Positions 10,718 through 22,921 of a stretch of 64,000 nucleotides of DNA are shown here, piece after piece (within the stretch, counting starts at the first letter, position 1; each line of letters opens with the position of its first letter). Source of the DNA: Choristoneura fumiferana (taxonomy: Eukaryota; Arthropoda; Insecta; Lepidoptera; Tortricidae); the NCBI RefSeq assembly GCF_025370935.1, contig NC_133476.1:8174240-8238239 (forward strand), given 5' to 3'. The position numbers were made by a program, and so were the translations under genes. The notes below the pieces were generated by a model. That model saw only the letters and a list, made by a program, of their open reading frames with translations. It did not search any database and was not told the origin of the DNA.

Positions 10718-13700
10718 ACTGACATACTAATTAATTGTAAGAGATCTGTTAGAAAACTGATATCTAGTTCTATAAAACGAGGAATATTCGTAGGAGGGTT
10801 TCTCGAAAACGGTACCAACGATTTTGATCAAATTTACAACAAAGTTAGACCAAACTTTTGTGTAATCAAATACCACTCTATTTTTGCTAATAGGTCGTCC
10901 AGGTACTTCATAATAATTATGAAGAGAATCGAGAGGATTATCAGCTTGAAAATTTTCAGCTGTTTAACGGAATCACACGTACTTTTCACTCACGTGATGT
11001 TTTCTCAACAAGTGTAAAGCCAAGGCATTGCATTATCATTTCGACATAAATAGTTACCTATGTAAATTGAATAAACCATTATCTTTGCTGTTCACTGCGC
11101 TTTCGCGATAACGTGTATTGTCTTCAAAGTTGTGCTCACTGTCTTCCGACGAACTCCTACTAAGTTGATACGTGCAATGGGTGGTCCATTCCAACTTTCA
11201 AGGAGTTAATTTAACTAGTTCAAACACGCGACCGACATTATAAATATTTTACCCTTTAATACTGTAGCTCTAGTAATTTAAAAAACTATTCCGAGCAAGT
11301 CCGTGATAAAGTTTTATAAGGATAATGTTCTTGGTCTGGAAAGGTCTTTCCCGACTGGGAGTCGGAGATATGATTAAATCTCTAATAATTATCTAGTTAG
11401 GTACATCCTATTAGCAGTAAGGCGTTCTAGGATGAAATCTCGTATCCGGCTCCATCATTAACATATGAAATCGTCTCGTAATCCTCTAGATCTAATCAAG
11501 GTGACTTACATTACTCTCCTAAAGCGGCGCTTATACCCGGTACTTCATGTGTGAATGGCAATGTATAGCATATTGTTATAACAAGAACTGCAGCGCGAGT
11601 TGCAGTAGATTATTTTAATGAATGCCTTTATTCCTCCGTCTGTAAAAGGTTTATTTGAATAAGAAAGTAGAACATTCGCTGCGCCATTGCTGCTATTTTC
11701 TTTCGTAATTGAATGCATGGTTGAAGTTTTAGTTTATTTATCAAGATGTTTCTGACTGAAGTAACTTAATGAGGTTTCGTATATTTTGGGTAATGATATC
11801 ATCGTTCAAATTCTAGGCACCTTTTAAAGCCATCTCTAAGCACTCGGGCCCCTCTTTCCCAAAGGCATCTGGGCGCGTACCTCGCGAAGGATGTCCCACC
11901 TTGGGACTCTGGCCCCATTATCCTAAAGTCCCCAGGGCCCCTGATAGATAAATACGACCTGTAAGCACTCCTCTTTACAGGTAAGCGTAGGTTGCTCGTT
12001 TACTTATTGTCTTCCAAACCAGTTTACGTTAGGAAATTTTTCTACCAAAACGCCAGCACCGAATGACTTTGTACCCTTTTGCTTACTAAAGTAAGAAATC
12101 TCAATACATTTAGTGCCTTAATATCCCAGAGGCTTCGTGATTCGACGCTCTTGTCCGTGAGCGTAACTTGCCCTTACGAGATGAGATAAGTAAAGAGATT
12201 TCCCTGGCGTCCCTGCGCTAAATAGTTGGCGACGAGGGGTGTCCATTGACACGCTACGTAATAAGTTTGGCCTTGACAAATAAATGAACTAACTATAGCT
12301 GTTGCCTAGGAACGGCTCTGTCTGCGAAGAATTTGTTAGCCACGGGAATTACGCAATTTTTCGCAAAAAAACTGTTTTTGTCCTTCCCAGGATTCTAAAC
12401 TATCTTCATAATAAATATAATCTCAATCGTTTCAGCGTGCAGATTTACCTGACAGACAGGCTGAGCTACTTTTGCATTTCTAATATTAAGTAAGGAAGGT
12501 TTGTCCGATCTTGCTTTTCAAGTTCGTGTTCGTCAAGTAAAGAATAACAAAAAAATATTTTATCAGTTTTTCAATAGTCCAATAGCGCAAAAGGTCGCTA
12601 CGACAAAGGCCTCAGTTTTATTTTACCGTCTCGGATTTATTAAACTAACTTTAGAATGAAGGTGACTTTAGATAACTGTTTACAGCTCACTCTTTTTTTT
12701 ATAAGCCTAGTAGTTTGAAACAAAACGTTTTGGTTAAGGTAAGTATTTAATTAAATTATTCGTGGAATGTATATACATTATATTATACATTTATTATTTA
12801 ATTTACCTGAACATATATATCTATAGTACAGGATCTGATTGCAAGTTTACTTATGTCATCGAATACCATATGGGGACACTCACAGGACTTTATCCACATC
12901 AAGGCTACACAAAAAAAACAAATCTGCCTAATATTTCTATTACATAGATAAGTATGGCTGTTCGGGATTTTTTTTGGTCAAAATTACTCGTGCGTCATAG
13001 AATACCTCAACGAGAATTAGTACCAGCACTGGATCATTGGTCAATAGAGTGAAAAAGTAAGTTTGCCACTTCTCACTAGGGCAGAACTGCGCGCGCAGAC
13101 GTCGTTGGAAATAGTCTTTCAACCCCATTACTTGCCTCATGTAGTACTAGAGTAGGACAAACGTCGTGTTAGAACAGTGATCAACTGCTGGTACCATTCT
13201 CGTTCGGGTACTCTATGATATGATGTAATTGTGACCAAAAAAAATCCCGATGGATACACCTTTCAACCCAAGCAAAGGAACTAAGGCAGACATGGTTTTT
13301 TATGTTACCTTGTTCTGGTTAAGGACCTATAAGTGTCCTCAGTCGTATTCGATGATATTGGTTAACTTGCAATCAGATCTTGTACTAACTAAATGTGTTG
13401 TTTAAGGACACACTATATATAACTTTAGACTGAACCCTTTGATAATGAATAAAATGATGATAAAAAATAGAAAATAGGCTAAAAAATTATTAACTTGAAA
13501 ACTAACATTGCAAGCAAAATTTCCTCTTCAGCTGTTATTTTTGCTTGCTTTGGGGTCCTAGAATGCTCTGTTACTGTTAGCACCGTTGAAGTGTTCCATT
13601 CTATTAAAATAAAATAAAAAGACGTAGCTATTGATGTTCTGATAGAATTCTATCTCGCAACGGTCAGGGATGAACAAAGGACGGCGCGAGCGCCCGCGGC

Positions 13701-13956
13701 TGGTAGCAAGTAATCCGTCTCAGATAGATAAAAGCTGTTACACTCAAACAAACCTTTTTGCTTTGTTTTTGGGAGCGCCATCTAATTTGATTATAATTTT
13801 CTGTTAAAGATACTTTTTTGTTATAACCCCGCTGAATACTATGAAATTAACACTGTACTCGGAGGTATCAAAATAGAGGTGACAGTTTTTACATTAACTT
13901 TGTAGGATTTTTCTAAAAATCTTTTGCCAGTAAAGAGTATCATAAAGTCAAAAAAA
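10718..13956. other. Unassigned 3.2-kb stretch
   Basis: No recognisable gene or repeat. A short open frame ending at a possible GTAAGG donor (12435-12489, plus) is too weak to call. The rest is AT-rich DNA consistent with intron. Confidence 0.5.
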
Positions 13957-14260
13957 GCCGTGGTGGCCAAGTTATTTCTCCTATGGCCTCTCAAGCAGAG
14001 GATCGTGGGTTCAAACCCCGGCACGCACCTCTGAGTTTTTCGAAAATCAACTGCGAAATTACATTTGAAATTCACCACGAGTTTTATGATGAAGAAAAAC
14101 ACCGCGGGGAAACCTGCACAAGCCTGCGAAGCAATTCAATGGTGTGTGTGAAGTTGCCAATCCGCACTGGGCCCGCGTGGGAACTACGGTCCAAGCCCCC
14201 TTTCATTCTGAGAGGAGGCCTGTGCCCAGCAGTGGGACGTATACAGGCTGGGCTGATGAA
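13957..14260 (+). mobile_element. tRNA-derived SINE, full length
   Basis: The head begins GCCGTGGTGGCCAAGTTATT, resembling a pol III A box, with the B box GGTTCAAACCC at 14008-14018. The body contains GGGGAAACCTGCACAAGCC, GCGAAGCAATTCAATGG and CCGCACTGGGCCCGCGTGG. It ends GCCCAGCAGTGGGACGTA then GGCTGGGCTGATGAA. This is a SINE type I recognise from Lepidoptera. Partial copies lie at 62372-62545 and 63914-64000. It is non-coding and depends on a LINE partner for mobility. Confidence 0.8.
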
Positions 14261-14469
14261 CGTCAAAGATAATTTTAATAAACATGTGTGCCGAGTGAGC
14301 GTAAATTAGCATGCTACCAACTGCACCACGCCCGAAGAAACTTGAACTTTGTTGAACAAACGTAGTACGGTAACGTAATCAACTTAGAAAAGTTGAACCT
14401 CCCCAACATTGTCTTTTCAATTTCAATATCTCAAGGACGGTTTAACTAAATTTTGTCGAACTTAATTAA

Positions 14470-14572
14470 GAAAGAACCATAACATAACTTAACGTAACGT
14501 AACGTTACGTAACATAACGTAACAACATAACATAACATAACATAGCATAACATAACATAATATAACAGGCCT
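14470..14572 (+). repeat. Degenerate pentanucleotide satellite (TAACA/TAACG)
   Basis: A run of TAACG and TAACA units with local inversions (CGTTACG). It is not the insect telomere unit TTAGG/CCTAA. Confidence 0.8.
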
Positions 14573-14674
14573 TGGCATCTTTTATAGATGATTCAAGTAG
14601 CATCACGACGACACTTGTACTCGTGACTAAAAAGGCCGATTCGGGATAAAAGAAAGAGAAAGAACCCACAAGAA

Positions 14675-14803
14675 AACAAGGCTTTCACGTAGAAAATACA
14701 TCGAAATTGGTCAATTCGTTTGTGAGCTACGATGCCACAGACAGACAGACGGACTACCAATGCGTCAAACTTATAACACCCTTCTTTTGCGTCGGGGGTT
14801 AAT
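14675..14803 (+). repeat. AACCCCCGAC-family repeat, partial copy
   Basis: It contains GAGCTACGATGCCACAGACA, GCGTCAAACTTATAACACCC and the terminal GCGTCGGGGGTT. The left end is missing compared with 42553-42813. Confidence 0.65.
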
Positions 14804-15205
14804 AAAAACATTATCAATTTAAAACACTTTATTAAAATGATTTCTTTACATTAAATTCAGTAAATTTCATAATTATGAATGAATCTGTGAATGAAGACGA
14901 ACGCTTACGAACAGTAAATCATTGCGCACAATTTAAATTTCTCAATATCAGTTTTTAGTGCCAGAGATGATTGATGCTTTCATTTAATACGTGGAGCTGA
15001 AAATTGTTCAGTGTGCGTAATATATGCGCTTTATGGTCCATTGCAGCTCTCATTCATAATCTGGAATTTAATATTTTGCGTTTATGTAAAATGCTATTCA
15101 TGCACAACATGCACGAGCTGTACTATCCCGCCGTATTATATTATTATTTTCAGTTAAGCAATATAATTACGTAAAAACGAACAATCGCGTAAAAACAAAG
15201 TTTTC
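14804..15205. other. Unassigned sequence
   Basis: AT-rich and featureless to my reading. Confidence 0.55.
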
Positions 15206-15460
15206 AAATAATTTATTGAATCAGGCATTGCTGTCCGGAGGTCCATATCAATTAACTATAAACAATTTAAACAATTCGCACCTTCTGTAGTACAAGGGCA
15301 TAATTGTCTAAAAATCGAAAAATTAGTTCTTCGTACTTTCGGCAGTGCAAGGGCTAAATTGTCTAGAAATCGAAAAATCAGAAAATTAAAAAAAAAGTTT
15401 AATTATGCCCTTGTTCTACCGAAGGTGCGAATTACTTTGCTCACCCACGACCTTGACTTT
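15206..15460 (+). mobile_element. Penelope-like-repeat fragment split by a MITE
   Basis: The two flanks match the repeat at 43684-44052. On the left are AATTTATTGAATCAGGC and GGAGGTCCATATCAAT; on the right is TTTGCTCACCCACGACCTTG. Between them lies the inverted-repeat element at 15273-15433. Confidence 0.6.
15273..15433. mobile_element. Nested MITE with AATTCGCACCTTC termini
   Basis: The left end AATTCGCACCTTCTGTAG and the right end CTACCGAAGGTGCGAATT are inverted repeats extending through CAAGGGCATAATT. Inside, a segment around TTGTCTAAAAATCGAAAAAT is directly repeated. The element is absent from the equivalent place in the 43.7-kb copy. Confidence 0.65.
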
Positions 15461-15993
15461 TTAAAAGCTTTTATTTAACTTGCAATGTATCAGTGTGTAT
15501 CTATTATGTGCGGGTCAAATCTTGCAAGTAAAATTTGACCCGCTTCTAGTAGTCGGATTGTCTTAAAATTTGGCATACTTATCTATATTGCGTGACGATA
15601 CAATAATCTGGTAGTGACATCCTGTTAGTCCGGCCAGGATCGTCTCCGCAGGACGGAACTCTTCAACGGTTAATGACATGGACTTGAAATTTGGTATGCA
15701 AATGTAGTTTGGGTGACAATGCAAGTACAGTCAACCAAAAATTCTCTTCTTACCAAAAACTTTTATCAAAAGAAAATGCGATTATTTGACTTTTGGTCAA
15801 AGTAATTGTTTATTTCACTAAGGGCCGTTCCACACGATGTTTTTTCGCGCCCATTTGTATCGATACAGACACAAGTCGATCGTTCAGCACAGCCTCGCCT
15901 CGAGCGGTTAGTATTCTTCATACAGATTTGTATGGGCAAGCGCTCACAACATCAACTCCGTAGCGTCACCGGATCGACTCACTAGCGAGGTTG

Positions 15994-16137
15994 CCACGCG
16001 CGGACGGCGAGTGGACCATTATCCCTCCCCGCCAACCACCCTTCATCCCCCCTACTCGGAAATTCGTGGACCGCGCGAGGTCCACTCGTTGTCAACGCGC
16101 CGTCCGCGCGTGGACCACCTGTCGACAACGAGTGGAC
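15994..16137. repeat. GC-rich interleaved inverted repeats
   Basis: The 16-bp CCACGCGCGGACGGCG (15994-16009) has a perfect reverse complement at 16098-16113. GTCCACTCGTTGTC (16080-16093) has its reverse complement at about 16124-16137. Repeated GTGGACC words suggest a decayed foldback element in an otherwise AT-rich region. Confidence 0.6.
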
Positions 16138-16700
16138 ACCGCAAGTCGAGGCGGTGCTGATCGGGTGCCGGGTGGCTCTAATGAGCTTTAGGCAAACCAA
16201 TTTTTTTTAAGCGGTATTGTGTAAAACCCGTCTGTGCCCGGTTTTAGAATACGAGAGATGTCATAGTCATAGAAGGAGAAGACGGTAATGTCGATGCAGA
16301 AAACGATGAGTAACATAATAAAGATAAACTGATTTTCATTTTCTTATTTTTAAATAAAATTTCATAAACCTACTTCGTTATTAATTTCTTAAAAATCTAC
16401 TATTTTTTTATCTCCTTGTTAACTTAAACATCCTGTATCTCCTAAAGTATTGATCGTAGAGCAAAAGCGAATATGACCAAACTTGTAGGAAATTTAATGT
16501 AAAAACTTTTGTCCAAAGTAATCATAATAATATTCGTACAAATATTCGAGATATGAGCAAAAATCTGAAAAAATGTACCTTCAACTCCCCCTTGCACTCT
16601 TAGCACACCCCCACCCTTGAGGACTTTTAGTATGTTCATCTGGATACTGCAAAGTATCATATAACTGTACCAATTTTCAAAACTACACGCGTTTTTTCTC
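16138..16700. other. Unassigned sequence
   Basis: AT-rich. The minus-strand open frame at 16442-16660 has no motif. Confidence 0.55.
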
Positions 16701-16896
16701 CTGTACCCTTAGTGTAATTTTTCGGTTACAAAATACGTCTCGATCGCGTTCGCGTTAAAATCTCAATTTGCATGGAAACACGAACATCGCAAACGTTCCG
16801 CTAGAGGCGCTGTTCGTGTTTCCATACAAATTGAGATTTTATCGCGAACGCGATCGAGACGTATTTTGTAACCGAAAACTTACACTAGGGGCACTG
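16701..16896. mobile_element. MITE with GCGTTCGCG arms, copy 1
   Basis: The left arm runs from CTGTACCCTTAGTGTAA through TTCGGTTACAAAATACGTC and GATCGCGTTCGCG. The right arm is the mirror image, ending TTACACTAGGGGCACTG. Arms of about 80 bp nearly meet around a short loop. A second copy lies at 45377-45575. Confidence 0.8.
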
Positions 16897-19806
16897 ATTG
16901 CCCATATTTGGCTTTATTTGATCCCATTCTATGACTTACCATTGAATTAAATCATCTTAAAACAATACAACGTGTTTTTTTTACCTTTTAAAGAAATGCT
17001 AACCGTAGTGTTCGTAATGACTAACTTCCAATCCGCTACAGGTAACTTCATCAATAAATTTTTAGGAAAAATATAGTTCCATCGAAACAATCAATGATTC
17101 CGCCAAATGTCGTGATTGAATGCTTAGGTGACTACTACTACATCATGTTCTTTCCGTGGACCCTTCACATGTTCAACTTAGCTGTCAGCTGTCAAATAAA
17201 AAATGCCATAAAAATTACTAGCTCAAAAAGACTCCCCAGGTGATACCATTTGTGATTAAAACAAATTTAATGTTGCCATCAATTTTCAACGAAACCTAAT
17301 CGTTTATTTCCGTACGTACCTAAATAAATGCAACAATGAATGCGTGAACACGACAAACAATTGCTTTAATTATTCATTAATTAACCCGTAGAATGATTTG
17401 AGTTCATAAACATGTCGTATTTAGGCTGTACCAATTTGGTCGTAATGTCGTAAAGTATTTGATTTTAAATGCGATTTATTTTAAATGCACCTCATTTGTT
17501 TTGTGATTACACGGACGCTTACCTTTACCTTTATCGTCAATTTTTCTAAATCGAATTCTGTCAGCTTACATTCTAAAAATGTAAAGAATGAGAATTATAG
17601 ATCCTTAATTAAAAATAAAAGTAATTCAAAGAAACCTCCTAATTATTCTAATTTTTTAATCGTTGTTAAAAATATCACAACAATGTTACGCAACTAGCAA
17701 TGTTTATTTGTGACTTTATCGAGAGTCTATGTTTTGTTATTATCTCAATAAAACTTGATTATTAATTAAGGTCCTTGAAAACAGCGCCAAAAAATAAACT
17801 GGCACGCATTTTAAGCGGAAGTTTAAACGAGCCAAAAACATATTCTTGTTTGATTATAACCGACAAAAACGGCGCTTGGAAATGTAGAAAATATTTCGAA
17901 CTTTAAAAATTTTTACTCGTTTAACATAATAATATTAACTCCCTGTACCACGCAACGCACGCATTATTAAATCCCAAAGCAAAATTAAAATGAAATAGTT
18001 TTTTAAACAAAATATATATTTTTTGTCGAAATTTTTCCAGTTTCAATGTGATTTGTCCATCAAGCCCAACCAAGACATTCAACGGTTCGCTTAGTAGAAT
18101 AGATGAAAAAAAAAATTTACTAGAATACACGAATGCAAAACTAGGTCACCACCTAAGTATGAGGCAGCGCTAACACATTTTAGTTTGATTGAAACTTGGT
18201 GCAGAAAATATACATTTTCTTGCGAATCGCTCGCAGACAAACATCGAAATATCTGTCTACGAATATCTGAATCTCTGCCTCAAAGATACACCTACATTAT
18301 ACTGATTCTAACCTTAATTCCCTTGTTATAAAAACGAGTAAATGCGCAAGTTATGATGCGATACGAGAACTGGCCCTGTACCACGAAGTGCGAAATTCCC
18401 ACCCCACTGACGCTAATTAATATTATTTAATACGAGAGTAAGAGAGACGGTACGATACTAACTTCGATTTTCAAATTTCGTAGTAGACGCCCCAGTAACA
18501 TCAAAGAGCGTTGTTTGCCGTTACGGTTAGCATGCGCCCGCGTCGATTTTATCGCGTCCGGTGTGACGTCATGGCTGCTGTTTTTTTCTTCTGTGAAGAT
18601 AGTTGAGATTGCGAAGATAATTAGTACCTACTAAAAATAGTACACATATTATAAAACTGTTATTTTCATTATGTTGAGAGGGTTTTTAAAGTCTATCTAT
18701 CTATAGTAACTACCGTGATTAGGGCAAGAATCTTAATCGTAATTTGGTGTAATTTGTAATAATTGGGTGAAATACTTTTTTTACAAGTAAAAATATGTAA
18801 ATGCACCAGGGTCTTAAAAATAACTGAATAAACATAACGATTTTAATAATCATCTAAGAAGTACTGGATATAATATAGTGTTCCATATAATTTAAATACT
18901 AAACAATAAACGCTAACAAAAAAAATATTTCATAATTTTAACGGATGAAACAACTGTCCAGATATTAACTAATTTTAACCAATCAGGAAGGTGCTGCTGA
19001 GAGTGTGGCTCGTCATAATTGAGAATTCAGGAAAAAACGACAAACATTATTTCTTTTGCAACTCCTTTCAGTTCTCTTTACAGACTTTTAATGAAAAATT
19101 CCAATTCGGTAGCCAGTACTATGGATAATCAATGGACTAAAGACTTTAAAAGCTGCGGAGTAACAAGGCAAAAAGTATAAAGTAGAGTTCCATAACTCCG
19201 CAAAGTAACGCCTTAATCTATGGATCACTAAATACCTCTCCATTCTCAGCACTAGAGACACAATCCTGACAGATTGACAGAAGAAACTAAATTCATTACT
19301 ATGCTAACTAAAGCATAGTAATAAAAATGTCATAATCATTCTGACAAGTTCCTTACACACACAAACACGTTTGCAATTTTCTTTGTAGTTCTTTGAATTC
19401 CAAACCAGAGTTGTGTATTGAGCAGTCAGTTGCTAATAGAATTTCCAATGAACATGAATGCTTATGCCAAAAGAGTAGCGTGCAATGCAGTACAGATCTA
19501 CTGAATATGTTTTTGCACCGTATTTTGTCGAATAAGTTCGTAGTTAATTCGTTACCCAACGTTATAAAGTGAAGCGAGTGAGCGAGTCACGATACGTTAA
19601 AAAGTGTACCCTTTTCTTTCAAAATGTATTTAATTTTTTCACACAAAATTTTCTGAGTCAGTTTTGTGATCATTTTTTGGGTCTTTTTTTTAAACTATCA
19701 GAATCGATTGTGCTCTTGATTCTGAGTAGCAAAAACCATATTTTTTCCAAAATAAAAAAAAAGAAAAGGTGCACTTTTTTGAGAACTATATTTTCTGTCA
19801 CTTAAA
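16897..19806. other. Unassigned 2.9-kb stretch
   Basis: No gene or repeat I can support. Only short AT-driven open frames are present. Confidence 0.5.
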
Positions 19807-20587
19807 ATTAGATTTGTCACTAAACTGCGATACCCTAATTATTATATCTATCCCTAAGAAATATATTGGTCATCAAATTAATCAAATCTGTCTCTAAGTA
19901 TGAGTCATCAGATTAATGTAAACCTGTATCCTAAATTATACTTTGATCATCAAAATTCCATCACCAAAATAATGCTTCTACCTATTCTACTAAGGCAGGT
20001 CTGGTTAGGTACGACGACGAGCGAAGCGAGGAGGAGTGTTAGGTAGAACTACGAACCGAACATTTTTTGCTTATACTTGTACGATGAATATAAATGTTTG
20101 TAGTACTTCCCTAGGTGTACTTGAGTCTTGGATGTTTGTATGTATTTAGTATATATGTATGTAAGTCTACCCGTTGTTTAACACCCATAGAACAATCTTT
20201 GCTTAGTTTGGGGCTGGGTCAATTGGTGTAATTTGTGAGAAGATATTATTATGATTATTATTTCATTAATTGTATATCATTATCGTCAAATTTAAGTTCA
20301 ATTATTTGATGATCAATATTATTTTCCAGTTATTATAATTAATTTTTAGAAAGCCATTTCTATATTGTTTGGTGATTCAGTTTTAGTGACACATCTATTA
20401 TTTTGGAACCCAATATAATTATTTGATGATCAATATTATTTCCGAGATTTTTAAAAAATATTTAGGCAACCGTTTTAATATTATTTGGTGATTCAATTTA
20501 GGTGACAGATCTACTATTTTAGGAACAAATACTATTTATTAGGTCGCCGAAAACGCATTTATTAGGTGATCAATAAAATCATACCCC
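19807..20587 (+). mobile_element. Composite dispersed repeat, copy 1
   Basis: It begins TTAGATTTGTCACTAAAC and ends GGTGATCAATAAAATCATAC. Inside are repeated degenerate words such as TTTGATGATCAATATTATT and TTTGGTGATTCA. A SINE-derived segment (about 20105-20245) is embedded. The same order of blocks recurs at 38765-39373. It has no coding capacity and I cannot assign a class. Confidence 0.75.
20105..20245 (+). mobile_element. SINE body fragment inside the composite repeat
   Basis: It contains GAGTCTTGGATGTTTGTATG, TTTGCTTAGTTTGGGG and GGTCAATTGGTGTAATTTG, the 3' body of the SINE seen in fuller form at 25715-25935. The tRNA-like head is missing. Confidence 0.7.
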
Positions 20588-21373
20588 ACTTTTTTTGTGA
20601 AAATGCCTACAAGGTAAATTATTAAAACGTTATTTGAAATGGTGAAAAGTTATTTAAATTTAAATCAGAATCAAGTCATAAAGAAGGACCTTGAATGCCA
20701 CAAGCAGCAATGTAAATCTTCGTGAATTTTTACGGCTGCAAAGAAACATTAATTATATTCACGATAAAACGTTTTTAAGTTTTAGTTCTGATTTAATTAA
20801 GAGCTTTAGAAAAATATCTGTTAAAACTAATGAAGAAAGTTATAGATTCGCTTGTTTAAGTAGTTCTCTAATTAGTGTAATTCTGCAAGTGACTGCCAAC
20901 TTAACCAACTTTGTATTTTTTTAGCTCTTTGACTGGTCAATTTTGATATGAATTATGTTAGCAAACTCATTTTATTAATTATCAAATACTTTTTTACCTA
21001 ACTAAAAATATTCAAACAAAAACGCTTGACGTAGATAAATGAAAAACAGGTTCATGTTTATAACTTTTTTGCACGATTTAAATGAAAATGTGTCAACTCT
21101 ACAAAATAAACCTTTTAAACTCTCTAAGTAAATTAAGTCCTTTCGCCTTTAACGGCGACGGAGAAGATTTAAGCTTTAATTCTTTTAAATAAGAGGTTCT
21201 TAAAGAAAATTGTTGCTATAACTTCTATTTACACAGCCATGTTCTGGATAATACGAGTAAAAAGAGCCAAGGAGAAAATGTAGGGAAAGAATTATACAGT
21301 TTTATTTAAAACATGAAGTTTCAAAGCTTGCGTTGTCTCTATTCTCAAAACTATTAGGAAATATTTAAAAAGA
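20588..21373. other. Unassigned sequence
   Basis: AT-rich; nothing recognisable. Confidence 0.55.
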
Positions 21374-21412
21374 ATTTCATTTCATTTCATTTATTTATTG
21401 CATAATAAAAAC
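21374..21412 (-). mobile_element. Retroelement 3' terminus with ATGAA tail
   Basis: The minus strand reads GCAATAAATAAATG followed by ATGAA units. A polyadenylation-like signal before a short microsatellite is typical of non-LTR 3' ends. How far the body extends is unclear. Confidence 0.4.
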
Positions 21413-21722
21413 CTAGGCATGCGTTTAACTATTTATTATGAATATTTTATTTGTTTTTAGCGACAGTTAAGTTTATAATTACAATTGCGTCTAATGTATG
21501 CCTCTTACGAGCATATAATATTAAAGCTACTTATATTGTGATCTCATTGTAAGTCAAGTGTATCTAATGTATTGTTTGTGCCGGACGGATGGTTGATGGT
21601 TATTTATCACAATTAATACATGCCTGACAGCCAATATGCTTTTATAAAAAAAAATACTAGTTGTTGCCCGCGCTTTCATCTGCGAAGAATTCGTTTATAA
21701 AAGGTATACTTTTACCTAATTA

Positions 21723-21870
21723 ACGAGATGGACGGATGACCTGGTTAAAGGCGCGGGTTCACGGTGGATGGAAGCCGCTTCCAACTGAGACAACTGAAGG
21801 TCTATGGGGGAGGCCTATATCCATAACAGTGGACGTCCTACGGCTGATATGATAATGATGGTGACGAATA
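21723..21870 (+). mobile_element. RTE-like retrotransposon 3' tail fragment
   Basis: It has GAGATGGACGGATGACCTGG, TTCACGGTGGATGGAAGCC, CTATGGGGGAGGCCTATA and GGCTGATATGATAATGATG, matching 8866-9108 with an intact-looking terminus. Confidence 0.7.
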
Positions 21871-22786
21871 TGACGTATGCAAAATTTAATGGCTATCAGT
21901 TCAGTAGTTAAGGCGTGAAAGCAGAACAAAGGAACAAAAAAGCTCACTTTCGCATTTAGATTTTTTTTATTGTGAAAGGGAGGCAAACGAGCAAGCAAGG
22001 TATAATATTAATACTTACGTTTTATTTATGAATAAAAGTGGGGGAAAAAACGTTGACTGCCTTTTCGCATAAAATTTCCCAAAACCTTAAAATTTCTCCG
22101 AAACCAAAAATTTTTGTCAGTGTATTTTCTTATGGTTTTATAGAGCACAAGTAGGTTAGGTTAGGTTTAGGAAATAAAACATTTGGGAAATGAAACAGAG
22201 AACCAAAAAAAACATTGCAAAGTCAACTCAACTGCCTCACGGATAACCCTGAACTGAAGATCGAACATCTTCTCCATTGTCATATTCTTTTCCATTCAAA
22301 ACAAGTAGATGGTCACCATCGGTACTGTAGCTGGGATACAGGGCGACGCTGCAAGAATGGGCCTACAACGAAGGCGTTTTCGATTCCCCAGCAGAGTAAA
22401 ACCAAAGCCAAAGCGTTCACAATGGGATTTTATTAATTATTAATTTCTTAGAACCTCTATCATTTACATAAGGTAGTCGTGGGACGCGCAATTTTCAAGT
22501 CGAGTTGTCGCACGAAAACAAATTCCCTGTAGATATCAAAACAAAGCTTACCGAGAAATGAGGTATATATTTTTGCCTCGAAAACAAGTAGGCATATATT
22601 CCGGTAATTCAGGCGTTGATGCCAAACTGAAATTGAGAGTCACGTTCGTTATTATCATAATAAAGACTCGGCGTCTTCATTTTACCGGCACGTATGCCAA
22701 TTAATGTTTGCCGTGCCGAAAAGTTCTAAAGCGAATTTTGAAACGGGGGTTATTTCATACCGTAGAAAACCAAGTAACAAAATTAA
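21871..22786. other. Unassigned sequence
   Basis: No supported feature. The open frame at 22215-22436 is not recognisable. Confidence 0.5.
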
Positions 22787-22921
22787 GGGGCTGTTTCACC
22801 ACCCATTGATTAATTTTATTTGACGGATAAATGTGATGCCGTCTCCGTCTATTTGAACAAAACAAACAGAGACGGTATCACATTTATCCGTCAAATTAAT
22901 CAATGGATGGTGAAACAGGGG
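22787..22921. mobile_element. Palindromic MITE, about 135 bp
   Basis: The left end GGGGCTGTTTCACCACCCAT and the right end ATGGATGGTGAAACAGGGG are inverted. The arms share TTGACGGATAAATGTGAT and CCGTCTC. I recognise the sequence as a widespread lepidopteran MITE. Two internal bases differ between the arms. Confidence 0.8.

Noticed and set aside
14470..14572. Possible telomeric-like repeat
   Set aside because: Units are TAACA/TAACG and irregular; the insect telomere is TTAGG. This is a local pentanucleotide satellite.
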